Below are positions 45,685-55,207 of a stretch of 64,000 nt of DNA, one piece after another. Within the stretch, counting starts at the first letter, position 1. The number at the start of each line of letters is the position of its first letter. The stretch is from Bradyrhizobium sp. CCGUVB4N (GTDB lineage Bacteria > Pseudomonadota > Alphaproteobacteria > Rhizobiales > Xanthobacteraceae), in the NCBI RefSeq assembly GCF_024199945.1, contig NZ_JANADP010000001.1, forward strand, positions 4,154,001-4,218,000. The letters are read 5' to 3'. The notes beneath the pieces were generated by a model. It was not told the DNA's origin. It made no database searches and saw nothing but the letters and a program-made list of their open reading frames with translations. A program made the position numbers and the translations under genes.

Positions 45685-46689
45685 TCAGACGGCCTCGATG
45701 GCGACAGGGCGACCAGTCCGGGCCGATTCGGTGGCGGCGTCAGCCAGCATCTGGGCGCGCAGTCCGTCGAGACCGGTCGGAGAGGGCGCTGCCTTGCCGG
45801 CGCAAGCGTCGATGAAGGCCGCGAGTTCGACGCGATACGCGGCGGCATAGCGTTCGAGGAAGAAGTTCTGCACCGGATCGGCGCGGAAGCCTGCGCCGGT
45901 GGCGATCTCGACGGTTGTCTCGTGGATGTTGCCGGCCCTCAGCATTCCCTTCGAGCCATGCACCTCCACGCGCTGGTCGTAGCCGTAAGTGGCGCGGCGC
46001 GAATTCGAGATCTGCGCGATGCGTCCGCTCGCCGTCTTCATCAGCACCGCGGCGGTATCGACGTCGCCGGCCTCACCGATGGCCTTGTCCACCAGCGCCG
46101 AGCCGAGCGCGAAGACCTCGACCGGCTCCTCCGCCAGCAGGAAGCGCGCCATGTCGAAATCGTGGATCATCATGTCGCGGAAGAGACCGCCCGAGCGTTT
46201 CACATACTCGACCGGCGGCGGTCCGGGATCGCGCGAAATGATGTTGACGATCTCGATCTCTCCGGCCTCGCCCTGGCGTAGCCGCTTCTCCAAAGCCGCG
46301 AAGTTCGGATCGAAGCGGCGATTGAAGCCGATCATCAGCGGCTTGCCTGTCTTCTCGACCGTGGCGAGACAGCGGCGAATGCGTCCCGAATCGAGGTCGA
46401 CCGGCTTCTCGCAGAACACAGCCTTGCCAGCCGAGACGGCGGCCTCGATGAGGTCGGCATGCGTGTCGGTCGGCGTGCAGATCAGGATAGCGTCGATGCC
46501 GGAATCGCTCAGCATCGCGTCGGTGTCGGCCGCTTTCGCGCCTGCAGCCTGCGCCAGCGAGGACGCTGCCTCGCGCGAGGCGTCGGCCACCGCGACGAGG
46601 TTTGCATCGCCGCGCGCGGCGACATTAAGGCCGTGAATGCGCCCGATCCTGCCGGCGCCAAGAAGTCCAAACCGCATTGTCATCATCAT
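45685..46689 (-). CDS. iolG: inositol 2-dehydrogenase (Gfo/Idh/MocA family)
   Basis: A 334-aa NAD-dependent dehydrogenase. The Rossmann loop RFGLLGAGRIGRIH is at the N-terminus, EKPVD near residue 95, and the catalytic His in MMIHDFDMARFL near 175. It should oxidise myo-inositol, or another inositol, to 2-keto-myo-inositol. Three tandem ATG codons at 46689, 46686 and 46683 and an ATG at 46677 are possible starts; an earlier frame to 46761 lacks family sequence. It is coupled with the IMPase gene and divergent from iolD. Other Gfo/Idh substrates are possible; the iolDE context supports IolG. Confidence 0.88.
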   Translation of the reverse strand: MMMTMRFGLLGAGRIGRIHGLNVAARGDANLVAVADASREAASSLAQAAGAKAADTDAMLSDSGIDAILICTPTDTHADLIEAAVSAGKAVFCEKPVDLDSGRIRRCLATVEKTGKPLMIGFNRRFDPNFAALEKRLRQGEAGEIEIVNIISRDPGPPPVEYVKRSGGLFRDMMIHDFDMARFLLAEEPVEVFALGSALVDKAIGEAGDVDTAAVLMKTASGRIAQISNSRRATYGYDQRVEVHGSKGMLRAGNIHETTVEIATGAGFRADPVQNFFLERYAAAYRVELAAFIDACAGKAAPSPTGLDGLRAQMLADAATESARTGRPVAIEAV

Positions 46690-46690
46690 G

Positions 46691-46705
46691 TCCGTCTCAG
46701 ACGGA
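46691..46705. promoter_or_regulatory. palindrome at the iolG start
   Basis: TCCGTCT-C-AGACGGA is a perfect 15-bp palindrome ending one base before the first iolG ATG. It may be an operator, or a hairpin that hides the ribosome site. Confidence 0.35.
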
Positions 46706-46932
46706 AGCGCTCCCTCGGGTGGCATATTTTGTTTGTCTTGCTTGACTATTGGATTAAGCATTCCATTCTCTGCGCCGCCTAGTCAAGGTCGGAGCGTGCG
46801 CTTCTCGATGTCGTCAACCGCGTCACGGCATCGTGTCAGATCGGATGACGACGAAGGCGCGGTCGGCGCGATGATGGAACAATTTCCGCCAGCTTGCCCA
46901 AGCCGGGTGGCGCGGTTGAGTGGGAGCGAGTA

Positions 46933-48774
46933 ATGGCGACGATCAGGCTGACCATGGCGCAGGCGCTCGTCGCCGCGATGGCTGCGCAGCGAACGGTGAT
47001 CGACGGGCAGGATCAGCCGCTCTTCGCCGGTGTCTGGGCGATCTTCGGGCATGGCAATGTCGCGGGTCTTGGCGAGGCGCTGTATGCCGCGCGCGACCGT
47101 CTGCCGACCTTACGTGCGCACAACGAGCAGGCGATGGCGCATGCCGCGATCGCCTTCGCCAAGGCCTCGCGCCGCCGGCGCATGATGGCGGTCACGAGCT
47201 CGATCGGGCCAGGCGCGACCAACATGGTGACGGCCGCAGCCGTTGCTCACGTCAATCGCCTGCCGGTGTTACTGCTGCCGGGCGATGTCTTCGCCGGCCG
47301 TCGCCCCGATCCCGTGCTGCAGCAGATCGAGGATTTCGGTGACGGGACTGTCTCCGCCAATGACTGCTTCCGGCCGGTCTCGCGCTATTTCGACCGCATC
47401 ACCCGGCCCGAGCAGATCATGCCCGCCTTCGAGCGTGCGATGCAGGTCCTGACGGATCCTGCCGAATGCGGGCCCGTGACGCTCGCGCTCTGCCAGGACG
47501 TGCAGACGGAAGCCTTCGACTATCCCGACTGGTTCTTCGCCGAGCGCGTCTGGCAGCCGCGCCGGGCGCGAGCCGACGAGACGCAAATGGCGCAGGCCGC
47601 AGCGCTGCTCAAAGCCGCGAAACGCCCGCTCGTCGTCGCCGGCGGTGGCGTTCTCTACAGCGAGGCGGAAGGCGAACTCGCAGCCTTCTGCACAGCGCAC
47701 GGCATCCCGGTGGCGGAAACGCAGGCCGGCAAGAGCGCGCTGCCTCACGACCATCCGCTCAATCTCGGCGCGATCGGCGTGACCGGCACGGGCGCGGCCA
47801 ACGATGCGGCGCGGCAGGCCGATCTCGTCCTTGCGATCGGCACGCGCTTGCAGGATTTCACCACAGGTTCGCGCTCGCTCTTCGCCGACCCGGCCTGCCG
47901 GATCGTCGGTCTCAATACGCAGCCCTTTGATGCCGGCAAATATCGTGCGCAGCCACTCGTCGCCGATGCCAAGGTCGGCCTGGCGGAGCTTGGCGCCGCA
48001 CTTCAGGGCTGGGCGGCGCCCGCCGGTTGGACCGGCCAGGCCAAAAGCGGCCGCACGGCTTGGCTCGAAACGGCAGCGCGCTACCTAGCTGCCGGCAACG
48101 AAACCTTGCCGAGCGATGCGCAGGTCATCGGTGCCGTTCAACGCCGCAGCCGGCCCAGCGATGTCGTGCTTTGCGCGGCCGGTGGCTTGCCTGGCGAGCT
48201 GCACAAGCTCTGGCAGGCGAGCGCGCCCGGCGGCTACCACATGGAATACGGCTATTCCTGCATGGGCTACGAGATCGCCGGCGGTCTTGGCGTCAAGCTC
48301 GCCGATCCCGCGCGCGACGTCATCGTGATGGTCGGCGACGGCTCTTATCTGATGATGAACTCCGAGATCGCGACGTCGGTGATGCTCGGTGTCAAGCTCA
48401 TCATCGTCGTGCTCGACAACCGCGGCTTCGGTTGCATCAACCGGCTCCAGAACGCGACCGGCGGTGCCCCCTTCAACAACCTCCTGCGCGACGCCCGTCA
48501 CGAGACGCTGCCCGCGATCGATTTCGCCGCCCACGCCGCCGCGATGGGGGCGAACGCGCGCAAGGTCGCGAGCATTGGTGAGTTGGAAGCGGCCTTCGAC
48601 GAGGCGCGCCGCCATGATCGGACCAGCATCATCGTGATCGACACCGACCCGATGCCCTCGACCGATGCCGGCGGCCATTGGTGGGACGTGGCGGTGCCGG
48701 AGGTTTCGGGACGCACCGAGGTCGAAGCCGCAAGGCGCAACTATGTCGAGGCGCTCGTGCGCCGCAAATACTGA
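46933..48774 (+). CDS. iolD: 3D-(3,5/4)-trihydroxycyclohexane-1,2-dione acylhydrolase
   Basis: A 613-aa thiamine-diphosphate enzyme. The activating Glu is in LRAHNEQAMAHAA (about residue 55), the ThDP/Mg motif GDGSYLMMNSEIATSVMLG is near residue 470, and the C-terminus carries GHWWDVAVPEVS as in IolD. It hydrolytically opens the cyclohexanedione ring made by IolE to give 5-deoxy-glucuronate. The ATG at 46933 follows GGGAG. It precedes iolE by 15 bp and is divergent from iolG, so one bidirectional promoter region controls both sides. Confidence 0.95.
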   Translation: MATIRLTMAQALVAAMAAQRTVIDGQDQPLFAGVWAIFGHGNVAGLGEALYAARDRLPTLRAHNEQAMAHAAIAFAKASRRRRMMAVTSSIGPGATNMVTAAAVAHVNRLPVLLLPGDVFAGRRPDPVLQQIEDFGDGTVSANDCFRPVSRYFDRITRPEQIMPAFERAMQVLTDPAECGPVTLALCQDVQTEAFDYPDWFFAERVWQPRRARADETQMAQAAALLKAAKRPLVVAGGGVLYSEAEGELAAFCTAHGIPVAETQAGKSALPHDHPLNLGAIGVTGTGAANDAARQADLVLAIGTRLQDFTTGSRSLFADPACRIVGLNTQPFDAGKYRAQPLVADAKVGLAELGAALQGWAAPAGWTGQAKSGRTAWLETAARYLAAGNETLPSDAQVIGAVQRRSRPSDVVLCAAGGLPGELHKLWQASAPGGYHMEYGYSCMGYEIAGGLGVKLADPARDVIVMVGDGSYLMMNSEIATSVMLGVKLIIVVLDNRGFGCINRLQNATGGAPFNNLLRDARHETLPAIDFAAHAAAMGANARKVASIGELEAAFDEARRHDRTSIIVIDTDPMPSTDAGGHWWDVAVPEVSGRTEVEAARRNYVEALVRRKY

Positions 48775-48789
48775 TCAAGCGAGGACGAC

Positions 48790-49689
48790 ATGCCTATCCG
48801 TATCGGCGCCAACCCCATCGGCTGGTCGAACGACGATCTGCAGGAGATAGGCGGCGAGACGTCGCTCGAGACCTGCCTCGCCGAAGCGCGTGAGGCGGGC
48901 TTCGAGGGCATGGAGCTGGGTCACAAATTTCCGCGCGAGCCGCAGACGCTGAAGGCTGCGCTCGCGCCGTTCGGCATGGCCTGCATCTCCGGCTGGTATT
49001 CGGCCGAACTTCTGCGGCGCGATGCCGATGAGGAGATGCGGCACCTGCGTCCGCATCTCGATCTGCTGAAGGCGATGGGATCGACCGTGTTGGTCTTCGC
49101 CGAGACCTCGAATGCGATCCATGGCGATCGCAGCAAGCCGCTATCGCAGCGTCCGGTCATGAAGGCGGGCGACTGGGCGAAGTTCGGCCGCCGCATGACG
49201 GATGTCGCGGAGCGTACGCTCGCCGAGGGCGTCAGGCTGGTCTACCATCATCACATGGGCACGATCGTGGAAAGCGCCGATGATATCGATGCCTTCATGG
49301 CGGCGACTGGTGATGCTGCTCATCTCCTGCTCGACACCGGTCACGCCACGTGGGGCGGCGCCGACCCGGCCGCGCTGGCCCGGCGTTATCGCACCCGGAT
49401 CAGCCATGTCCACGCCAAGGACGTGCGCCGGGCGGTGATGGAGCAGGCGCGCCGCGAGGATTGGAGTTTTCTCGACGCGGTGCTGGGGCAGGGCAGCGAG
49501 CTCGGCGTCTACACAGTCCCCGGCGACGGCATGGTCGATTACCCCTCCGTGTTCCGCGAGCTGCCGGGCTATTCCGGTTGGGTTGTCGTTGAGGCGGAGC
49601 AGGATCCGCGGAAGGCGCACCCGCTGACCTATGCCAGGAAGGGGATCGCCCATCTGAAGACGAGCTTGAAGGAGGCCGGGCTCACCTAG
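48790..49689 (+). CDS. iolE: myo-inosose-2 dehydratase
   Basis: A 299-aa TIM-barrel sugar isomerase/epimerase-fold enzyme. It has the IolE opening ANPIGWSNDDLQEIGGETSLE, the metal-site region VYHHHMGTIVESADDIDAFM, LDTGHATWGGADP and HVHAKDVR. It removes water from 2-keto-myo-inositol to give the cyclohexanedione used by IolD. It starts 15 bp after iolD, so the two form one operon. No iolB, iolC or iolA is in the window. Confidence 0.95.
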   Translation: MPIRIGANPIGWSNDDLQEIGGETSLETCLAEAREAGFEGMELGHKFPREPQTLKAALAPFGMACISGWYSAELLRRDADEEMRHLRPHLDLLKAMGSTVLVFAETSNAIHGDRSKPLSQRPVMKAGDWAKFGRRMTDVAERTLAEGVRLVYHHHMGTIVESADDIDAFMAATGDAAHLLLDTGHATWGGADPAALARRYRTRISHVHAKDVRRAVMEQARREDWSFLDAVLGQGSELGVYTVPGDGMVDYPSVFRELPGYSGWVVVEAEQDPRKAHPLTYARKGIAHLKTSLKEAGLT

Positions 49690-49898
49690 GCAGCAAGCGC
49701 GCCGCAGCGGTTGCGCGCGCCTCCCGGGCCCGCGTCATCGGTGCTTCCTTGTGCAACATCGTCGCAATCCGTTTCACCTTGCCGGTACTCCGCTGGCATG
49801 CCATCCTCTCGCCGCCAGGAATAATCAAACGGAAGCGGGCGCCCGCCACAGCTTCCAAAAAACCTTGGTTGGGGAAACCCTTTGGGAGGTCTGATTTC

Positions 49899-51152
49899 AT
49901 GACATTGAAGCACGTCACGGGGCTGCTTTGCGCGGCCGCGATGTCCCTTGTGCTCGCGGCCGGCGTGCGCGCCGAGGACAAGGTGGTCAAGATCGGCGTC
50001 ATCATGCCGATGTCCGGCGGCACCGCCTCGATCGGCGCGCATGCCAAGGCGGCCATCGAAGTCGCCATGGACATCATCAACAACGCACATCCCGAGCTCG
50101 GCAATCTGCCGCTGGCCAAGAACGCCGGCCTTGCCGGCCTCGGCGGCGCCAAGATCGAGGCGGTCTTCGCCGACAACCAGGGCAACCCGGCGACGGGACA
50201 GAACCAGGCGCTGCGCCTGATCACGGAAGACAAGGTCGCGGCCGTGTTCGGCTCGTATCAGTCCGGCGTGACGCTGACATCGAGCGCCATCGCCGAGAAA
50301 TACGGCATTCCCTTCCTCAATTCGGAATCGGTAGCCGCCAATCTCACCGAGCGGGGCTTCAAATGGTTCTTCCGGACCACGCCGATCGCGACGGATTTCG
50401 CCAAGATCTACGTTGATTTCCTTGCCGACATGAAGGCCACCGGCGCCAAGACCGACGCGATCGCGCTGGTCCACGACAACACCGAATACGGCACCTCGGT
50501 CGCCAATACGATCAGCGCCGCCTTCAAGGAGAAGGGCCAGCCGGTCGCGCTCGACGTCGCCTATCCCGTCAATGCCACCGACGTGCAGGGCCAGGTGCTC
50601 CAGCTCAAGGACAAGAAGCCCGACGTGATCATCATGATCTCCTACACGTCGGATGCGATCCTGTTCGCCAAGACCATGCAGTCGCTCGACTACAAGCCGG
50701 CGATCCTGCTCGCCGACGACGCCGGCTATTCCGACCCGTCCTTCATCAAGGCGGTCGGCAAGATCTCGCAGGGCGTCTTCAACCGCTCGTCCTGGGTCGT
50801 CGGACCGCCGGGCTCGGCGTCGGCCGTCATCGCCGACATGTACAAGAAGAAGAGCGGCGAGGAGATGGACGACACGGTCGCCCGCCAGATGCAGGGCTTC
50901 TTCGTGCTCGCCGACGCCATCGATCGCGCCGGCGCGACCGATCCGGCCAAGGTGCAGGCCGCGTTGAAGGCGACGGAGCTGAAGGCCGACCAGCTCATGA
51001 TCGGCTACAAGGGCGTGAAGTTCGACGACAAGGGCCAGAACATCCTGGCGTCCGGCGCGATCATCCAGCTTCAGGACGGTGAGAACTACGTCTCGGTGTG
51101 GCCGAAGACCAACGCCGAGAAGCCGCCCGTGCTGCCGTACAAGGGCTGGTGA
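49899..51152 (+). CDS. branched-chain-type ABC transporter substrate-binding protein
   Basis: A 417-aa periplasmic protein. The signal peptide (residues 1 to about 25, LCAAAMSLVLAAGVRAED) is followed by the LivJ-type lobe (IGVIMPMSGGTASIG). GGGAGG lies about 10 bases before the ATG at 49899; upstream in-frame ATGs exist but lack this. It captures an amino acid, aromatic acid or polyol-like ligand for the permease encoded next. The 209-bp gap after iolE holds no gene and may contain its promoter, so linkage to iol genes is suggestive only. Confidence 0.92.
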   Translation: MTLKHVTGLLCAAAMSLVLAAGVRAEDKVVKIGVIMPMSGGTASIGAHAKAAIEVAMDIINNAHPELGNLPLAKNAGLAGLGGAKIEAVFADNQGNPATGQNQALRLITEDKVAAVFGSYQSGVTLTSSAIAEKYGIPFLNSESVAANLTERGFKWFFRTTPIATDFAKIYVDFLADMKATGAKTDAIALVHDNTEYGTSVANTISAAFKEKGQPVALDVAYPVNATDVQGQVLQLKDKKPDVIIMISYTSDAILFAKTMQSLDYKPAILLADDAGYSDPSFIKAVGKISQGVFNRSSWVVGPPGSASAVIADMYKKKSGEEMDDTVARQMQGFFVLADAIDRAGATDPAKVQAALKATELKADQLMIGYKGVKFDDKGQNILASGAIIQLQDGENYVSVWPKTNAEKPPVLPYKGW

Positions 51153-51218
51153 AATTGTTGAAGGCGGGGCCGCGCGTCCCGCCTTTCCCAAACTGATTTG
51201 ATCAGAGCAACGCGGCTC

Positions 51219-52082
51219 ATGTCCTTTGTCCTCGTGCAGGTGATTGTCGGCGGGCTTCTGCTTGGCGCCGTCTACGCCCTGTTTTCCTCGGGCCTCACGC
51301 TGGTGTGGGGCATGATGAACATCGTCAATTTCGCGCATGGCGATTTCGTCATGCTCGGGATGTATGTCGCCTATGTCGTCTACACCCTGATGGGCGGCGG
51401 GCCGATCCTGGGTGCGCCGCTTGCAACGCTGGTGCTCGCAACCGTCGGCGTCGTCGTCTACTTCGCCCTGATCCGCGACATCATGAAGGGGCCGATGCTG
51501 GCGCAGATCCTCGGTACCTTCGGCCTCGCGCTGCTGCTGCGCTATTCCGTGTTCTGGTGGTTCGGCGCCAACTTCCTGTCGATGCCGCCGAACATCGTCG
51601 GCGGCACCTATGCGTTTGCGGGCCTGCGCATCGAGGCCTCGCGGCTGCTGGCCGGTGTGGTCGCGCTGCTGGTGACGCTCGGCCTGCATCTGTTGCTGAC
51701 CCGCACCTCGCTCGGCTCGAAAATGCTGGCGGTGGCGGAGGATCAGACCGCGGCGCAGCTGATGGGGATCAGGCCCGACACCATGCAGGCGATCGCCTGG
51801 GCGATCGCGGCCGGCGCCACCGGCCTTGCCGGCGCGCTGATCGCGAACTTCTTCTACATCGTGCCGACCGTCGGCGAGACGCTTGGCATTGTCGCCTTCG
51901 TCACGGTCTCGCTTGGCGGTTTCGGCAGCGTGCCCGGCGCGCTGGTTGCGGGCCTGTTGATCGGCGTGATCGAGTCACTGTCCGGCTATCTGATCGGTGC
52001 GGTGTACAAGGACATCGTCGTCTATGTCCTGTTCCTGTTCTTCCTCTGGTTCCGGCCGCAGGGCCTGATGGGGAAGATGTGA
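51219..52082 (+). CDS. branched-chain-type ABC permease (LivH)
   Basis: A 287-aa membrane protein with about eight helices and the LivH signature GMMNIVNFAHGDFVMLGMYV. The ATG at 51219 is preferred to a TTG at 51198. Its stop overlaps the LivM start in TGATG. It forms one half of the transmembrane channel for the ligand of the upstream binding protein. Confidence 0.92.
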   Translation: MSFVLVQVIVGGLLLGAVYALFSSGLTLVWGMMNIVNFAHGDFVMLGMYVAYVVYTLMGGGPILGAPLATLVLATVGVVVYFALIRDIMKGPMLAQILGTFGLALLLRYSVFWWFGANFLSMPPNIVGGTYAFAGLRIEASRLLAGVVALLVTLGLHLLLTRTSLGSKMLAVAEDQTAAQLMGIRPDTMQAIAWAIAAGATGLAGALIANFFYIVPTVGETLGIVAFVTVSLGGFGSVPGALVAGLLIGVIESLSGYLIGAVYKDIVVYVLFLFFLWFRPQGLMGKM

Positions 52083-53053
52083 TGCGGCGCCTGATCTGGC
52101 TCTCGGTCGTCGTCGCGGTTGCGATCGCCTATCCACTGCTGTTGTCTTCGCCGTTCCAGCAGCGCCTTGGCGCGCTGGTGCTGCTCTACGCGATCGCGGC
52201 GTCGGCCTGGAACATCGTCGGTGGCTATGCCGGCCAGGTCTCGGTCGGCCATGTCGTGTTCTTCGGCTGCGGGGCCTATGCCGCGATGGGGTCCTACGCC
52301 AAGTTCGGATTGTCGCCGTTGCTCGGGATTCCGGGCGGCATTGTCATCGCGGTCGCGCTTGCCGCGATTATCGGCGTGCCGACGCTACGGCTGTCGGGCC
52401 ATTACTTCAGCATGGCGACGATCGCCGTCGCCGAGACCGTGCGATTGATCGTCACCAACACCGATTGGCTGGGGGCGGCGGTCGGCCTCTCGGGCCCGAC
52501 CGTGCCGCGCAACATCTTCGATCTCTCGTTCCTGTCGTCTCTGCCATATTACTATCTCTTCCTCGTCATCCTCGCGATCACGCTGTTCATCACCTGGTGG
52601 ATGACCAACAGCCGGATGGGATTTTATCTACGCGCAATCAAGGATTCCGAACGCGCCGCGCGCTCGCTCGGTGCACCCGCCAGCCGCACCAAGCTTTACG
52701 CCTATATGCTGAGCGCGGCATTCACCAGCGTCGCCGGCGCGCTCTATGCGATGATGTTCGGCTTTGTCGATCCAGAGTCAGGCCTCGGAATCCTGATCTC
52801 GGTGAAAATCCTGATCATGGCAGCGCTCGGCGGGGCAGGGCTGCTGTTCGGGCCATTGGTGGGCGCGGCGATCCTGGTGCCGCTGGAAGAGATCTCCAAC
52901 AGCTGGCTCGGCGGCAAGGGGGCAGGCCTCACCTTCGTGGTCTATGGCGCGATCATCGTGCTGATCGCACGTTTCCAGCCCGGTGGTTTGCTCAGCCTGT
53001 TCACGCGGCGCAGGAAGCCAACATCCGACACGGGAGCCAGCCATGCTCCTTGA
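52082..53053 (+). CDS. branched-chain-type ABC permease (LivM)
   Basis: A 323-aa membrane protein with a long N-terminal helix and the LivM segment YAGQVSVGHVVFFGCGAYAA, later KDSERAARSLGAPASRTKL, the coupling-loop region facing the ATPase. The start at 52082 overlaps the LivH stop by one base. A frame open to 51305 belongs to shadow sequence. The stop lies 11 nt inside the next gene, so translation is coupled. Confidence 0.92.
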   Translation: MRRLIWLSVVVAVAIAYPLLLSSPFQQRLGALVLLYAIAASAWNIVGGYAGQVSVGHVVFFGCGAYAAMGSYAKFGLSPLLGIPGGIVIAVALAAIIGVPTLRLSGHYFSMATIAVAETVRLIVTNTDWLGAAVGLSGPTVPRNIFDLSFLSSLPYYYLFLVILAITLFITWWMTNSRMGFYLRAIKDSERAARSLGAPASRTKLYAYMLSAAFTSVAGALYAMMFGFVDPESGLGILISVKILIMAALGGAGLLFGPLVGAAILVPLEEISNSWLGGKGAGLTFVVYGAIIVLIARFQPGGLLSLFTRRRKPTSDTGASHAP

Positions 53054-53810
53054 GGCACGCGGAATCACAAAAGCGTTCGGCAGCTTCAAGGCGGTGGATG
53101 ACGCCTCCGTGACGCTGGAGCAGGGCGATATTCTCGGCCTGATCGGCCCGAACGGCGCGGGCAAGTCGACCTTCTTCAATTGCCTGACCGGCGATCTCAA
53201 GACCACTTCCGGCCGAGTCCTGTTCGAAGGGCGCGATATCACCGACTCCACGCCGGAGCTGCGTGCCGGGCTCGGGCTTGCCCGCACCTTCCAGGTGCCG
53301 CAGACCTTTGAAGGCATGACCGTCCTGGAAAACGTCATGATCGGTGCATTCCTGCGCACCGCGCAGCGCAAGGAAGCCGAGACCAAGGCGCGCGCCGTGC
53401 TGGAACGCGTGGGCATGAGCCGGCTTGCGGATGCGCCGGCGCGCTCGCTCGGCACGCCCGGCCGCAAGCGGCTGGAGATCGCCCGCGCTCTTGCGACCGA
53501 GCCAAAGGTGCTGCTGCTCGATGAGGCCATGGCTGGCCTCAACGCCCATGAGGTGAAGCTTGCGATCGATCTCGTCCGCGACATCCATCGTTCCGGCGTC
53601 ACGCTCGTCATCGTCGAGCACATCATGGAAGTGATCATGTCGCTCGCCAGCCGGGTGATGGTGTTTCACCAGGGCAAGGAGATTGCCCGCGGCTCGCCGC
53701 GCGAGGTCACCTCGAACCCGGCTGTGATTGAGGCCTATCTCGGCAAACGCGCGGCGAAGGCGGCCGCCGGCCACACGCCGGTCGAGCTGTTGGGCGGGCC
53801 GGACCTATGA
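53043..53810 (+). CDS. branched-chain-type ABC ATPase (LivG)
   Basis: A 255-aa ATPase. Walker A is GPNGAGKS (residues 35-42) and Walker B VLLLDEAMAGLN (about 156-167). The family signature LSYGQ-like segment is replaced by SLGTPGRKRLEIARALA (135-151), so Ser and Gly of the signature are changed to Gly and Pro. GGGAG precedes the ATG at 53043. The gene overlaps LivM by 11 nt and LivF by 4 nt. The partner LivF has a normal signature, so one ATP site of the pair may be weak. Confidence 0.92.
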   Translation: MLLEARGITKAFGSFKAVDDASVTLEQGDILGLIGPNGAGKSTFFNCLTGDLKTTSGRVLFEGRDITDSTPELRAGLGLARTFQVPQTFEGMTVLENVMIGAFLRTAQRKEAETKARAVLERVGMSRLADAPARSLGTPGRKRLEIARALATEPKVLLLDEAMAGLNAHEVKLAIDLVRDIHRSGVTLVIVEHIMEVIMSLASRVMVFHQGKEIARGSPREVTSNPAVIEAYLGKRAAKAAAGHTPVELLGGPDL

Positions 53811-54526
53811 GCGGACCGTTGCTCAGGATCGAGCACCTCGAGGTGCGCTATGGCGACCTCATCGGCGTCTCCGACGTGTCACTGGAGGTGCCTGAGGGCA
53901 GCGTCGTCGCGCTGCTCGGCTCCAATGGCGGCGGCAAGACCACGACGCTGAACGCGATCGCCGGCCTTATCCCCGTGCATTCCGGCACGATCAGCTTTCG
54001 CGGCGAGGAGATCGCCGGCCAGAGGGCCTTTGCGATCGTGCGCAAGGGGCTGGCGCTGTCGCCGGAGGGCTGGCGGCTGTTCGTGCAGCAGAGCGTCGAG
54101 AACAACCTCATGCTCGGCGCGACGCCGCTGCATGACAGATCGCGCCAGACCGAACTGCTCGAGCGCGTCTACGAGATCTTCCCGCGGCTGAAGGAACGCC
54201 GCAACCAGCGAGCCGGCACCATGTCCGGCGGCGAGCGGCAGATGCTCGCGGTCGGCCGGGCGCTGATGAGCGACCCGAAGCCGTTGATGCTGGACGAGCC
54301 ATCGCTTGGCCTTGCGCCGGCGGTGGTCGAGTCCATGTACGAAACGTTTGGTCGCCTGCATCGCGAGGGCCTGACCATCCTGCTCGCCGAGCAATCGATC
54401 GAGCTCGCACTGGAAGTCTCCGACTTCGCCACCGTCCTCCAGGTCGGCAAGAGCGTGCTGTCCGGTACCGCCGCGGCATTGGCCGAGGACCCGCAGGTCC
54501 AGAAGGCCTATTTGGGCGTGGACTGA
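53807..54526 (+). CDS. branched-chain-type ABC ATPase (LivF)
   Basis: A 239-aa ATPase with Walker A GSNGGGKT, canonical signature MSGGERQM and Walker B LMLDEPSLGLAP. It pairs with the LivG-type subunit to power import. The start overlaps the LivG stop by 4 nt. The last 19 nt overlap the convergent TetR gene, so the operon and the regulator gene share their ends. Confidence 0.92.
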   Translation: MSGPLLRIEHLEVRYGDLIGVSDVSLEVPEGSVVALLGSNGGGKTTTLNAIAGLIPVHSGTISFRGEEIAGQRAFAIVRKGLALSPEGWRLFVQQSVENNLMLGATPLHDRSRQTELLERVYEIFPRLKERRNQRAGTMSGGERQMLAVGRALMSDPKPLMLDEPSLGLAPAVVESMYETFGRLHREGLTILLAEQSIELALEVSDFATVLQVGKSVLSGTAAALAEDPQVQKAYLGVD

Positions 54527-55194
54527 TCGATCTCTGCCTGCAGCAGCAGCAACAGGCAGCCTGCAAGCCGCGTCTCCATCTCTTTCGACCGAAGCGACAG
54601 CGGTCCGGGATCGTTGAGGATCGCGTTCACCAGCGTGCCCAGCACCACCTGGAAGCCGAACGCGATGGCGCGGGTCTTGGCGGCCGCGCGGCCCTTGCCC
54701 ATGGCCGGCAGCAGGAGAGGGGTGGCACGCGCGGTGGTGGCCTTGGCCAGTGCCTTGAACGGCGTCCATTTGTCCGGACGGGTGTCGTCGTGCTGGAGCG
54801 CTGCACGGAGCACGCCTTCGTGGTGGCGCATCCAGGCGATGATGCCGCTGACGACGATATGGCAGAGCTTGTCGAGATTGGTCTCGGGCGACGGCCGCCT
54901 GATTTCGCCGAGCCGCTGCTCGCCGTCGCGTGCGGCGAGCGCCATCAGCGCGTTGAAATAGGCCTCCTTGCTCTCGAAGCGGCTGTAGAAGGCGCCGACC
55001 GTGGCGTCGACTTCAGTGCAGAGCGCCTCGATCGAGAGCTCGGCCAGGCTTCGCGTCCGCAGCATATCGGCGCCGGCCCGCAGCAGCGCCAGCGTCGTCT
55101 CGCGGCTGCGTCTCTGGCGTGACGGGGCGACGCCCGGCAGGTCGAAATCGCGGGAGCCAGGCGCCTCGGAAAATGGTCGCGTTCGTGCTTGCAT
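54508..55194 (-). CDS. TetR-family regulator, divergent from the arylsulfatase gene
   Basis: A 228-aa protein with a TetR helix-turn-helix (about residues 34-78: TLALLRAGADMLRTRSLAE to VGAFYSRFESKEAYF). The C-terminal ligand domain is not a known subgroup to me. It overlaps the LivF end by 19 nt on the opposite strand. Between it and the sulfatase gene lies the AT-rich inverted repeat TAATCA-N6-TGATTA with an overlapping TATAAT box, so regulation of the sulfatase gene is likely. Confidence 0.9.
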   Translation of the reverse strand: MQARTRPFSEAPGSRDFDLPGVAPSRQRRSRETTLALLRAGADMLRTRSLAELSIEALCTEVDATVGAFYSRFESKEAYFNALMALAARDGEQRLGEIRRPSPETNLDKLCHIVVSGIIAWMRHHEGVLRAALQHDDTRPDKWTPFKALAKATTARATPLLLPAMGKGRAAAKTRAIAFGFQVVLGTLVNAILNDPGPLSLRSKEMETRLAGCLLLLLQAEIDQSTPK

Positions 55195-55207
55195 CCACCC
55201 AAAATCG

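Noticed and set aside
49686..51689. 667-codon open frame on the minus strand opposite the binding-protein gene
   Set aside because: Shadow of the substrate-binding protein and permease genes; composition typical of antisense of GC-rich coding sequence.
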